A stretch of 64,000 bases of DNA from Schistosoma mansoni (GCF_000237925.1 NC_031497.1:21806325-21870324), one strand, 5' to 3'. Positions 1 through 10,788 are shown, counted from the stretch's first letter. Notes: generated by a model not told the origin, from the sequence alone. Program-made: numbers and translations.

Positions 1-104
1 AATTGTATTTAGTTTCTTAGCCTAATAAACTAGTTATCAAATTCTTAAAACATTTTTATGTTATAGAATTTCTATATCATGTAAGAGTTTTTAACAAATC
101 TAGA

Positions 105-456
105 ATCATATGCTCATTAGTGACTGGCTCCATGAGGTATTTCTTGGAGTTCTAGTGAGAAGCAGTAACCAGTGGAGTTCAACCAGGTCTGTTGTGAGAT
201 ATCAACTCACTGAAGATATTGGTGAAATGGTTGCTCAATTCCGTGGATTGCTTGAAGTTAGACATTAACACCATCGGATGTCGGCTCAGTGGTCTAGAGG
301 TTAAGAGCTCGTGGATTCAAATATGGCTAGACGGGATGGTGGATGCGCACTTCTAAGGAGTCTCACAATAGGACAAGACGGCCTTCGAGCCGTGCTTCCA
401 GGTTTCCCATGGTGGTTTAGCTTCAATTGACTCATGATTTCAACTATATATAAAAA
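105..456 (+). repeat. Family B repeat (tRNA-like head + decayed hammerhead), near full length
   Basis: This copy shows the family B order well: a leader starting ATCATATGCTCATTAGTGAC, a tRNA-like segment with the A-box-like GGTCTAGAGGTTAAG near 290-304, a hammerhead-derived segment at 341-395, and a tail ending TTTCAACTATATATAAA. The ribozyme core is decayed: CTAAGGA stands for CTGAGGA and GACAAGAC for GACGAAAC, so it should not cleave. Named here as family B because I cannot match it to a published family name. Confidence 0.8.
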
Positions 457-967
457 TCTAGAATACCTAAAATTTATACGATCAAAACGTTAAGCGTTCG
501 TGCATCAGACCGAAGGTCCTGGCTTTGAATCCTGTGTGCGGGATAGTAAATGCAACTGAAAGGTGCTGCAGACTTTATATATTGTGTATTTTAAGGCCTC
601 AAATGTATAAAACTATTACGTAGTAACAAAGATTCAATTATTTTCATGAATGTTATGAACTTACAAGTTATGACTCCCCATATTCAAGCATTATTTCTTG
701 AGAGAAGTGGTATTAGTGAATTAATCAGACGGGTCACATGATATAACAAAACTTTATGATAAATCAAATGAAACTTGGAATAGTTAAATCATTAACAAAA
801 CCCGCTCACTACTTAAGTATTAATGATAAAACCAGTCCGTGTGGTTATAAATACAGACATTATATATGTTCGTTCGGTATATGGTGGTAAAGTTTACCTC
901 CGAGTTTTGTATTTGTCTTCTATATAGATATGAAGATCAAATGTTTAAGAGTATGAAAAGCAATTCA
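457..967. other. AT-rich spacer with an ancient tRNA-like relic
   Basis: No gene is visible. At about 484-545 a degenerate tRNA-like stretch remains (GTTAAGCGTTCG, then GGTCCTGGCTTTGAATCC), probably a very old relative of family B. The rest is AT-rich and unassigned. Confidence 0.4.
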
Positions 968-1180
968 CAAGACAAGCCGTCACATGGAATCCTGAAGGTC
1001 AAAGGAGAAGAGGAAGATCAAAGAACACATTACGCCAAGAAATGGAGACAGACATGAGAAGAATAAACAAAAATTGGATAGAACTATAAAAGAAGGCCCA
1101 GGACAGAATGTGTTGGAGAATGCTTGTTGGCGGCCTATGCTCCATTGGGAGTAACAGGCGTAAGTAAGTAAGTAAGTAAT
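968..1180 (+). mobile_element. RTE-like LINE 3' end with (GTAA)n tail
   Basis: The C-terminal end of an RTE/SR2-like ORF2 is readable in pieces ([16 protein letters not shown] and [10 protein letters not shown]). It is followed by the family's 3' end GTAACAGGC and a (GTAA)n tail at about 1157-1180. The copy is 5'-truncated, as usual for LINEs. Its C-terminal wording ([13 protein letters not shown]) differs from the copies at 1945 and 12432, so it probably belongs to another subfamily. Confidence 0.75.
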
Positions 1181-1944
1181 GAATGGATGAATGAATAGTA
1201 ATTCAATAGAATTTTGGAGCAAAACAGTTTTTTTAAATATAGTCCTATATCAGTCAATATTGTGTTCATTCGTCTGAATCTTTCCATCAAATTGTTACTA
1301 ATATAAACCATTTTCGATATCATCTTACGTGTAAGATAATTTTATAACCATTTATTCAACAGTACTGTGTTAAAGTAACTTGGATTTAGCACGTACTTGG
1401 TAGTTAGAAATAAGGTCAGCTTTTACTTTATAAAATACTACTCGTCAATATTACAAAGAGTAGTTTTGAAAATCTTTTAAAATCACTGTATAACAGACAT
1501 GTTTCTTTACTATTGTAAACACAAAGGGTGATAGATAACTAAAAGTGGGACGCACTCTATTTGTGGAGTTTTTATCTGGAGGTTATTTGAATAAATTTAG
1601 TGATTTATCTACATTTTCATGAAATCACCCCCCTTCAAACCTGCTCATCTTAATTCAATAAACTTTTAAACCAAGGATGTTCACTAAAATTTTATCTATA
1701 TCGATTTAAGAAAGACCAAGGGAAACTGTGAAACCAAAAAAGCAAGATATAACATTGAAACATTATCAATCTCCATAAAGGACTACGGATTTCTATTTGG
1801 AGACAATTGTGAGGATGATACTTCATAAATTTATTTTAAGAAGAATGATCTTATCAAAGATAAAGTTAGATTTTGATCTCAGTTGTGAATCAAAAGTAAT
1901 TATATTTACTTGTAATCAATCCAATTTTTATACTTGTTTTTACC
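1181..1944. other. AT-rich spacer
   Basis: I see no gene, RNA or recognisable repeat here. Confidence 0.4.
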
Positions 1945-2553
1945 ACAAACGTACCCGAGAAGCATCATTGGTGAACAAGGAGGATCGGAGGCAGATGTAA
2001 AGGCGAGGATTGGCAAACCAAGGACCGCATTTCTACAATTGAAGAACATATGGAACTCAAAACAACTCTCGACTAATTTCATAGTGAGAATCTTCAACAC
2101 GAACGCCAAGACAGTCCGAATGTACGGAGCTGAAACGTGGAGAATACTACAATCGTAATCAAAATTGTACAAGTTATTTATAAACAGTTGTCTACACAAG
2201 ATATTCAATATCCGTTGGCCCGATACCAACAGCAACAGCATATTATTGGAGAGAACCAATGAGTACCCATCTGAAAAGAAAATTAGGAAAAGATGTTGGA
2301 AGTGGATAGGACATACATCGAGAAAATCATCAAACTGCATCACGAGACAATCCCTAACTTGGAATCTGGAAGGGAGGCGGAAAAGAGGAAGACCAAAGAA
2401 CACATTGCGTCGAGAAATAGAAGCAGATATGATAAGAATAAAATTCTAACTGGAAATAACTGTAAAGGATTGCCCAGGACAAGATTGGATGGAGAATACT
2501 GGTGGGCGGCCTATCCTGCTCCAGGAGCGATAACAGACGCGAGTAAATAAGTA
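1945..2553 (+). mobile_element. RTE/SR2-like LINE, 3' ORF2 fragment
   Basis: Two open pieces carry typical RTE C-terminal text. 1934-2158 has GSEADVKARIGKPRTAFLQL and YGAETWR. 2165-2449 has [39 protein letters not shown] and [16 protein letters not shown] stop at 2156-2158 separates the pieces, so the copy is dead. It is 5'-truncated with no RT palm region, and ends near 2550 in a decayed GTAA-type tail. Confidence 0.85.
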
Positions 2554-3516
2554 TAATACAACACTTTCACTTAGACAAGCTCTTTCATTATAACCTTCAT
2601 TATTTATGATTTGATTATGATTAATCAAATTCTTGAAAAATAACATCATACATGTTTTTTTCTTTTGTTTAACTTAAACAATGTAGATATACAATTATAA
2701 ATAATTAACTTTCAAACATAAATTAATCATTTTATAAGTTTATATTAAAACTGATGTATTTATATTAAACGAATGATGGAGATCTTTAAACGATTAAACG
2801 AATGAATAAAAAAAGAAAAAAAAAACGAAATGTAAATCTAACATTTTCAGACCTCACAGAAGTTCATTTTTTTTCTTTTCATGGTATGAATAGTTTTTTT
2901 CTTTTTCTTTTTTCTTTTCTTTTTTCTTTTCTCTTTTCTTTTTTTGGCATACTGATGGATATTTTTAATAGTGGAAAAAAAACATTTCGAATGATCACAA
3001 GATATAAACAATATAATCTATGTCAAATATGAATAAATCGAAATTATATTTCATGTGACATCTATTACATGTGACATAGTTTGAGACTTTAAGAGTCAGC
3101 AGATGATATATATTATGTGTTAGTAATTTTAATGTATTTTCTCTTTTTTTTTATTTAAATTACATAAATAGATGAACTAGAATTTGTAAAAATCTAATAG
3201 TATTCAAGAGCTGACATTTTTTGGGGGGTAGAGTGGGAGGTGTGGGTGGTGGTGGTAGTAACAGTTATTATTATTATTATTATCTGTTTACCAGTTTTTT
3301 TTTCACAGTTATTAAACTTTCTATGAATTATTCAAGGATTTTAAATAGAACTATGAAAGTAATAAAAAAGGGTAACAATTATAAGTATTGAGTATGTGAC
3401 TATTGGATTTATAAAGTTCAACATTCCTTCAAAATAAATAGTATGATTATGAAAAACAGAGATATATAAGGGTAAAATGTTATTTTAAATAATTTATCAT
3501 CAAACTCTATAATTTT
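2554..3516. other. AT-rich spacer with homopurine/homopyrimidine tracts
   Basis: A poly-A stretch near 2809-2826 and a TTTTC-type pyrimidine tract at about 2868-2946 create a low-complexity frame that is not a gene. A short (ATT)n run lies at about 3266-3284. Nothing else is recognised. Confidence 0.5.
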
Positions 3517-3610
3517 CATAGTTGAAAGCGTGAGTCAGTTGAAGCTAGACTACAAGGGAAAACCTGGAAGCACTGCTTGACGGCCGTTTCGTTCTGTTGT
3601 GGGACTCCTC
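3517..3610 (-). repeat. Family B fragment (ribozyme and tail only)
   Basis: This holds the reverse complement of the family B tail and hammerhead (GACGGCCGTTTCGTTCTG, then GACTCCTCA), cut off before the tRNA-like head. It stands back-to-back with the plus-strand copy that follows. The base at the essential C3 position is changed at the truncation point. Confidence 0.8.
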
Positions 3611-3627
3611 ACCCCTTCTGATAGTAA

Positions 3628-4028
3628 TAATCATATGCTCACTGGTGACTGACTTCCAGAGGTAAATTCAGGAGTTCTAGTGAGAAGCAGTGACCAGTGG
3701 TGTTCAAACCATCTGTTGTGAGATAGAAACTCACTGAAGACAATTTGTGAACGGTTGCTCAACTTCGTGGACTGATCGGAGTTAGACATAAACACCATCG
3801 GATGCCGGCCGGCTCAACGGTCTTTTGGTTAAGTGCTCTGGCGCGAGACTGGTAGGTCCTGGGTTCGAATCTCGCGAGGTGAGATCGTGGATGCGCACTG
3901 CTGAGGAGTCCCACAATAGGACGAGATGGCCTTTGAGCAGTGATTCCAGGTTTACCCTGGTGGTCTAGCTTCAATTGACTCACGCTTTTAACTATAAAAA
4001 TACTAAATCTCCACAATACCCCCTTCTG
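3628..4028 (+). repeat. Family B repeat, full length
   Basis: Leader, tRNA-like segment (3797-3880, with GGTTCGAATC as B box), hammerhead segment (3892-3943) and tail (ends CTCCACAATACCCCC) are all present. The core reads CTGAGGA but GACGAGAT replaces GACGAAAC, so it is predicted inactive. Together with 3517-3610 it forms an inverted pair. Confidence 0.85.
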
Positions 4029-4378
4029 AAAATAAACTCTATAATTGCAAATTCAAGTTGAGATTGTAATTGTGTCTAACATATCCGATGACAACCTGTT
4101 ATTCGGTGATGAAACAAACAAACTAATGATGTATGTACTAACACTGACTACAGTTCAGTACTTTATTATGTATATTTCTTTATTTGTAACTACCCATCAC
4201 CTAGTGAGCTAAGACGCCTTGTTCTTTCCATTTTAATCGGTGATGACATTTAAATGTTTACATATGTAAAACACATATATACCATTCCATTATTATTGTA
4301 TCATTCTTTCCAGCACTCTTAGAAAGGACATTATAATTTATCAGTAAATAATACCTTAGGGACTTGTATTGTTATTAT
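4029..4378. other. AT-rich spacer
   Basis: No gene or repeat recognised. Confidence 0.4.
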
Positions 4379-4757
4379 AAGCAAAGATGAATAGTGGCTA
4401 GCAGTGGAGTCCAGGACGTCCTTTTCGTTCTATTTGGGACTCGTCAACTGGATGTACCTGCATCTCAGAGTTGATGTTCGCTTTGGGGCTCGAACCCAGT
4501 ACCTTTCGCTTCAAACGCCATCACGTTATCCACTCAGCTACTGATGCAGATACATCCAGCTGACGAGTCGCAAATAGGACGAAACGCGCGTCAAACTTGA
4601 TTCCACTGCTAGCCACTATCCGTCTCTGCTTATAATGCTTGTGAATTTAGGCTATATGGAGACAATATGCATAGTATGCACACATGCCAAATATGAGACT
4701 GATCAATTGCAATCCTAAACATCAATGGGAAGATTCAAACAAATAATACCAAGTGAG
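4379..4757. repeat. Family A (Sm-alpha type) inverted pair
   Basis: A minus-strand copy (4379-4539) meets a plus-strand copy (about 4540-4757). The minus part holds the tRNA-like B box (CTCGAACCCAG reads CTGGGTTCGAG in reverse) and a hammerhead with T at C3 (TTGACGA). The plus part lacks the tRNA-like head but has a hammerhead with all core bases (4554-4601) and the downstream unit up to TCAAACAAATAATACC. Confidence 0.85.
4554..4601 (+). ncRNA. Type I hammerhead ribozyme, family A, core intact
   Basis: CTGACGA, a stem II of GTC/GAC around an A-rich loop, GAAAC, the self-complementary stem III ACGCGCGT, and a GTC cleavage triplet are in the right order. Stem I pairs ATCCAG with CTTGAT, with one mismatch. 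Schistosome satellite hammerheads of this type are known to self-cleave; activity of this copy is inferred. Confidence 0.75.
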
Positions 4758-5201
4758 TTTTTACTGCTATTGTTACAGTCTTTCGAAGCTAAGCCTCTGG
4801 AGGACTCTTTAAAATGGATAGAGCTAACATTTAAAATAGAGTTCTTAGTAAAAACTTACTGTAACTTGTCCCACAAAGTATTTATGGTAAATGTAACTGC
4901 TGTTGCGTAGAAAGCTTTATTTTGCTTTCATTACAGGGTATTTTAAATTCTTTAGAGCTAAAGAGAACTAAAGATAAAAGTCCATAAGGTCTACTTTTAT
5001 TTCTCGCTTCCAAATAAACTTCTATGAGAATGAGTATCTTTACTTTAATATTGAAAATTATTAATGAGGTAAGGAGATGTTTATTTGTAATCACTTGCTT
5101 GCCACAACTCTTCAGTAATACAAAAATATTTTTTTAGCGTTGTTGGTATATTAATTAACAGAGTTGAAGTGTAAACGTATACACGAGTTGTACAATTATA
5201 C
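4758..5201. other. AT-rich spacer
   Basis: No gene recognised. Short overlapping frames at 4725-5094 have no protein-like character. Confidence 0.4.
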
Positions 5202-5505
5202 TGTTGTGAACAAAAACACTTGTCGGGGGGAATCGAATGCATTTAGACACAGATTACAGACTATCTCACTTAATTCTGTTAACCATACAGTCAACAGTTA
5301 AATTGCAAAATAAAAACCAATTATTTCAATCTTCCCTGTTTCTTCTGTAAATATCAGTTCATCTTCTCTAATTCCATTGTTCATGCATTTTCCTACCAAA
5401 TGCGCTTCATTTCAGTTCTTTCCTTATCGGTCTTCTGCCAAAATACATTCTATGTCTGACCATCGCTATATACTACTTATATAGATATAAGTAGACCACA
5501 CTACA
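5202..5505 (-). mobile_element. Solo-LTR-like repeat, 304 bp, with 4-bp target duplication
   Basis: The repeat starts TGTTGTGAACAAAAAC and ends CACACTACA, with ATAC on both sides (5198-5201 and 5506-5509). A second copy at 49723-50026 has the same length and its own 4-bp duplication (GTAT). TG...CA ends with a short target duplication suggest a solo LTR of a Gypsy-like element; a MITE is the alternative. A palindrome with 10-bp arms lies at 5473-5494. Strand is arbitrary. Confidence 0.65.
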
Positions 5506-5509
5506 ATAC

Positions 5510-6085
5510 TACTCAACCTTCATTTTACAATCTACTAACTATTTATTGTTCTTTATAACTAATTTAAATGTAGTTAATTAACTCATTATTAACTATCCGG
5601 TATTGATTTTGTAACTAACTACTATACCCATGTATAACTATCTTATTGTGAAACCCTGACTATGTGAATACTGTTAATCATAATCTTATTGAAATACATT
5701 ACACTAAGAAAATGTCATACGTTCACCTTATTGTTCAGTGAAATTCTTCCTACATATTCCAATATTCGATCAATTTTATATTTGGAATATAGGCCATATT
5801 TCAATCTGACCATATATAAGTGATTACCAGGTCAAGTAACGTATTTTTCACAAAATAAACTAGGTGAATTACTGAAGCATTATCAATTTAAAGCACATGG
5901 TTTTAATAATCATATTATAACCATCATATATAATAAGCAGTCGATCGTAATTACATAAAGTGATAAACTATTGACTGTGTTATAACATTTCCTGTAGGTT
6001 AAATACATGCTTTACACTGTAAATTAAGTGATCTAACAAATATTAAATCGGAAACGGTAGTATACAAATCACTCATAATAGTGAA
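5510..6085. other. AT-rich spacer
   Basis: No gene or repeat recognised. Confidence 0.4.
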
Positions 6086-6305
6086 TAGTTATGAGATGGT
6101 GGAGAAGATTTGTAGCTCAGGTGGGTGATTTTGATGTAGGTTTGTTCTCTGAGCTGGATGGTTTGGTTGTGAAGCTTTCATCGTCCTTCTGAACGACATC
6201 ATCAGCACAAACTTCGTGTGGAAGTGAAGTGTTTGAATTTCTCCACATGTGATTCACAGCTTGTCCTGTGCACCTCGATGTTGATTGGGTCTTGTTGACC
6301 TTAAA
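6086..6305 (+). repeat. Unnamed dispersed repeat (GGTGGAGAAGATTTGTAGC)
   Basis: The stretch around TTTGTAGCTCAGGTGGGTGA and GGTTGTGAAGCTTTCATCG recurs at 15050-15300 and 58845-58940 (+) and, inverted, at 59395-59585. It looks like the end of an older retroelement; no protein domain is recognised. Confidence 0.5.
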
Positions 6306-6340
6306 TCTGTCATTGAATGGTTATTCTTATCATTGATATA

Positions 6341-6717
6341 ATCATATGCTCACTAGTGACTGGCTCCATGAGGTATTTCTTGGAGTTCCACTTAGAAGCA
6401 GTAACCAGTGGAGTTCAACCAGGTCTGTTGTGAGATATCAACTCACTGAAGACAATTGGTGAATGGTTGCTCAATTTCGTGGATTGGTTGGGGTTAGACA
6501 ATAACTCCGTTGGATGCCGACCGGCTCATTAGTCTAGTGGTTAATCCCTCGCGCGCGAGATTGATAGGTTCTGGATTCGAATCTTGCTTGCATGCGGGAT
6601 CGCTGATGCGCACTGCTGAGGAGTCCCATAATAGGACGAAACGGCCGTCAAGCAGTGCTTCCAGGTTACCCATTGTGGTCTAGCTTCAATTGACTCATGA
6701 TTTCAACTATATAAAAT
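6341..6717 (+). repeat. Family B repeat, full length, with intact ribozyme
   Basis: A complete unit: leader ATCATATGCTCACTAGTGAC, tRNA-like segment about 6513-6590 (AGTCTAGTGGTTAA, then GGATTCGAATC), hammerhead 6610-6658 and tail TTTCAACTATATAAAAT. It is one of the best family B representatives in the window. Confidence 0.88.
6610..6658 (+). ncRNA. Type I hammerhead ribozyme, family B, core intact
   Basis: Stem I pairs GCACTGC with GCAGTGC, followed by CTGAGGA, stem II GTCC/GGAC with loop CATAATA, GAAAC, stem III ACGGCCGT (self-complementary), and cleavage triplet GTC. All invariant core positions (CUGANGA and GAAA) are present. Activity is inferred from the consensus. Confidence 0.75.
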
Positions 6718-7484
6718 TGTTATCCAAATGACGATGTCTGTTAATTAAGTTAATAAAAAGGGCTTAACCAAAACTAACCATAATCGAAATTGATTGTCGG
6801 ATGGTTGCTATAGTACAATGTTCCATATTTAATAAATTATCGTTGTATAAATTGATGATTAGTACACTAAACAACTCTTAAAATTCGATGGCATGACAAA
6901 TACTGGAGTAATTGTCAGGAAAAAATGGGATTTTACATTTCTTTAAATCCTTATTTGATTACTTCATTCTTCAAGGAAACATTAAGTTAACATTATCACT
7001 CAACAATTACGTACTTATGGGGAATCTTTAATCAACGTAAAAAATACCTAGAAGCTGTAACAGTACCCGAAACTACATTTAAACATCTAACACTTCTTGT
7101 AACCTCTTATAAAGAACTAGTGAACTTAATCATCAACCTTTTCGGTAACTTGATTTTCAAGTATAAAATTTATATTCAATTCATGTCGTTTTTCTAATGG
7201 TCGAAGGTCACTTGTAGATCAGTAATCATACAATGTTTTCTGTTTATGAACTAACCACTGAAGCAGAACTTCTTTTAAACTTCACAAATCGATAATTGTA
7301 TCAGCTTAGAAATTATCTTGAGACCAAGTCCCTCATGTGTTCACTGCATCAGATTTACCAACTCACCTGAAAATTTAAAAAACATTCATATCACATTGCA
7401 AAAATTTTATCATTGTACCATATTATCCTATTCGCTTCTATAATTAACAGAAATTACATTTAAGTCAAGAACCGAGCAACATTA
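6718..7484. other. AT-rich spacer
   Basis: No gene or repeat recognised. Confidence 0.4.
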
Positions 7485-7829
7485 GACCGTCATCGGAAAC
7501 CTAGAAGCATTGGACGACCATTTCGTCCTGGTATGGAACTCTTTAACTATGAGCACCCACGACTCCGTACTCTGAGCTTGAGTTCAGTACCTTCGGTCTC
7601 GCGCGCGAACGGTTAACTTCCAGACCACTGAACCAGCATCCAACTGTGTTAATGTCTAACTTCAATCAATCCAGTGATTTTATATAGTTAAAATTATGAG
7701 TCAATTGAATGTAGACCATCATGGAAAACCTGAAAGCACCGTTTCGTCCTACTGTGGGACTCCTCGGCAGTGTGCATCCACGATCCCGCCTCGCAAGATT
7801 CGAATCCAGGACCTATCAGCCTCCCTAGA
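7485..7829 (-). repeat. Two decayed family B copies in tandem
   Basis: The first (7485-7677) is an old, diverged copy: ACCATTTCGTCCTGGTATGG is the ribozyme remnant, and the tRNA-like part follows with CTCGCGCGCGAACGGTTAAC. The second (7678-7829) has a tail, a ribozyme lacking the 3' side of stem III/I, and a B box (GATTCGAATCCAGG), then breaks off. Confidence 0.75.
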
Positions 7830-8140
7830 TAATTTGAAATGGAAGTTTAGAGAATAACATTGAGGATAATGAATTCTATATTTAGGAAAAAAACATTTAT
7901 ATCCTTCTGATGAATTCCAAAAGCTATAAAACATCATATAATAAGGAAAATTTGCGGCCAATTACTTCAACTTTAAGAATTACGATCTTGAATGTAAAAT
8001 GTTTTAAGTGAATACTTAAATTCATAAATCAAGTATATGTTTGTCAAAGTTTATTTGACAAATAAAACTATTTAGCCAACATATTATACTTTGTATTCGT
8101 ACATTTAATGGTATTCACCAGTAGGAAGTGGTATTATGTC

Positions 8141-8520
8141 AAACCCACATAGGTCATTCTAGCCTCTGGATAAATCAATCTGTTCATCCTTTTCAAACCA
8201 TATTTTTACCCTGTTACTTATTTGCTTATTATTCCTAACTGTTTTTATATGATCTTATGAGTACCAATTACTTGCCCTACTCATTATGTATCTAGCTTAT
8301 TTTCTGCCTGACAATAAGTATCGATCCACGCTTGGCTAAATGGAGTTGGCTCACATGCCTTCTCCCCCGCGCGTCATTTCACTTCCCTTTCTTCTGTTCG
8401 CTATCTTCGCTTCGTTTCTCCGATCTTTTGTCTGGATCAATGATTGTACAAAATATATGTATTCAAAATCTAGTCTCGTACTTGACTTATTTAACTTCAT
8501 TATTCATTAGCGTGATCTAA
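8141..8520 (+). mobile_element. LTR-like dispersed repeat
   Basis: It is related along its length to 55951-56276 in the opposite orientation: TGTCAAACCCACATAGG near the start, then TGCCTTCTCC..CGCG and ACAAAATATATG. Such a promoter-length, non-coding repeat starting TGT suits a solo LTR, but no partner LTR, target duplication or internal region was found. The frame at 8332-8520 lies inside it and is not a gene. Confidence 0.45.
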
Positions 8521-9957
8521 GTCGACGATTACATACGATGTATATTTTAATAAAAATCATCGTCCGACCTGATTGAAGTCAGATATAAAGTCACCTAAAA
8601 ATCAATGTTTAGAATCCTTAGGGTTTAAGTGCTATGCAATATAAACATTGTAGTAAAATAGATTTCGTAGTCTAAAAGATACGTGTCTAGACTTTTCAAC
8701 ATGATATTTTAAATTTTAGGTTTATTACAGGAAAACACTTCTTAATAACCGTGTTAATTTTAAAATCATTATTTGTTTGATAATCATGAACGACCGATTG
8801 CCACAAATCGACGGGTTTCCTTAGCAAATATAGGACTGGAGAAAATAATATTTGTATGTCTACTTATATAAAATCACATTTTAAAGGACTTTCAGCGAGG
8901 TTAGATCAAACGATTGGATGTAAAGAATTTTTTTCAGTAATAGAAAGTCAGTTATACTGAAAAAAATCTGTTCAACATACAGTGAATTCCATACGAAAAG
9001 TTTCCTAACTCAATTTAGGCTACTCATAAATTATAAAGTAGTGTGTAATGTGTGTTAAAAAAACGCTCGCGAAAAATGAAAACATCTCAACAGTGTAATT
9101 TTCAAACGTTCAAATACGATGATTAAATGTGAAATTTAGACGGTACAGAACTTAAACTGATGAGACCTGAAATACGAGTAATTTACTTTAGTGTTGTGCT
9201 GTTTCAAAACAGTTTCCTGTTTTAATTCAATTACAGTCTTACGATAAAACAGTACAGAAAACTAACATGAAACTATATATGTGCCATCAAACTAACTTGT
9301 TCCTTATTCTAACGAATCTTATAGAGGTTATTTGAGTTATACTGATAAATCCTATGATATCTTCAACCCTGCATTCGGATTTACTCATCATTGTGTTATA
9401 TGTTTCATTTGGTAGAACATCATATTACATATACTTAGGTTATGTGTTACAATTAAATTTCGTTTCTCTCTCAAACATCGTCATTATTTCTTTACTTAGT
9501 GAGTAGCGATTTTTAGAAATCTTACTTATTAAAGGAACAGATCAGTGATTGTAAATAACACACGAAGAAACCAAATTCAACAAATTGATAGGCAGTTGAA
9601 ACTAAAAACACAAATCATAATCTTCCACAGAAATTAAGATTCGATATACATAATCCGCGTGAGCAAAACCGGCATAACCTGGTAAGTGCATGAGATTTCG
9701 GGCTACAGGTTTCCAGTGATAACATTTATAATATTTTCAACGGTAATCCTTGGTGTTTATTTGAGAGTTCCCTGCTCCAGAAAAACCTCTGTAGTAATTT
9801 GCCAAGTCATAAAATTTATTTCAGTGTTGTAGTCTGAAATATCGTAATTTTTACTTCAGATGTGTAAAACACACCTAATCGCATCGCCAAACAAATTTAT
9901 TTCGACAGAACAGAATCATACAGCACAACATTGTAAACAATGAAGTTTATACAAATT
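8521..9957. other. AT-rich spacer, 1.4 kb
   Basis: I find no open frame of note and no known repeat. It could hold intron or intergenic sequence; nothing supports an exon. Confidence 0.4.
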
Positions 9958-10215
9958 CTTAAGCAATGCGATGGCGTTTGAAGCGAACGGCAATGGGTTC
10001 GAGTCCTCGAGTGAACATCAACTCCAATCTAGGTTCATTCCTCAAACGAATCCGAAATAGGACGAAACGCCGACCCTGGTTTCCACTGATAGTCAACATC
10101 CATCTTTACCTATAATACTTGTGACTTACGTGCAATATCGAGGCAATCCTCACAGGATGTACATTTACCAATAGTCGTAAACATCGATGAACGATTCAAA
10201 CAACCAATACAAATG
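9958..10215 (+). repeat. Family A (Sm-alpha type), degenerate
   Basis: The tRNA-like head (GCGATGGCGTTTGAAGCGAA, GGGTTCGAGTCC), a hammerhead remnant (GAAATAGGACGAAACGCC) and the unit tail are recognisable but heavily mutated. The CTGACGA half of the core is lost. Confidence 0.75.
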
Positions 10216-10383
10216 AATTAAAAGCTACATTTGAACAAGTATCGCAGCATTCCTTTACGATATCTACATTCAAAACAGTTTCTTTTGCATGCACAGTGAA
10301 ATCAAATTTAAGTAAACTATACTACCCCAATATTATTTAGACAATTGTTAGAAATCCAACAATCTTTCTCTCATGTCTGAAAA

Positions 10384-10788
10384 ACAAAATAGGACGAAAC
10401 GCGCGTCCTGGATTCCACTCCCAGCCACTATCCATCTTTGCTTATAATGCTTGTAAATTAAGGATATATCGAGTCAATATACACAGTATGCATATATGCC
10501 AATAAGAGACTGACCAGTTGCAGTCTTAAAAATTATTGGGAAGATTCAAACAAACAATGTCAAGTGAATTTAAAATTCACCCCAATGCACAGACAAGTGG
10601 CTATCAGGACTCAGTAGCTGAGTGGATAACGTGATGGCGTTTGAAGCGGATGGTACTGGGTTTGAGTCCCAGATTGAACATCAACTCTGAGATGCAGGTA
10701 CATCCAGTTGACGAGTCCCAAATAAGACGAAACTCACATCCTGTATTCCACTTCTAGCCACTATCCATCTTTGCTTAAAAATAATATA
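10384..10788 (+). repeat. Family A (Sm-alpha type), about 1.3 tandem units
   Basis: A 3' ribozyme half (GACGAAACGCGCGTCCTGG) opens the array. A full unit follows with A box TAGCTGAGTGGATAACG, T-arm CTGGGTTTGAGTCCCAG, and a second hammerhead near 10692-10740. The latter has T at C3 (TTGACGA) and is predicted inactive. The head-to-tail overlap shows it was laid down as a multimer. Confidence 0.88.

Noticed and set aside
2802-3032. 76-residue frame with Lys- and Phe-rich runs
   Set aside because: Produced by poly-A and TTTTC tracts; low complexity only.
6180-6230. Hammerhead-like word on the minus strand (CTGATGATGTCG ... GATGAAAGC), repeated at 15.1, 58.9 and 59.5 kb
   Set aside because: The second core strand reads GATGAAA, not GAAA directly after stem II, and no stem I pairing is visible. 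It looks like part of a retroelement that only resembles the core.
6513-6590. Genuine tRNA gene in the family A and B heads
   Set aside because: A and B boxes are present, but the acceptor stem and a normal anticodon arm are not. The sequence recurs in every repeat copy, so it is a tRNA-derived promoter.
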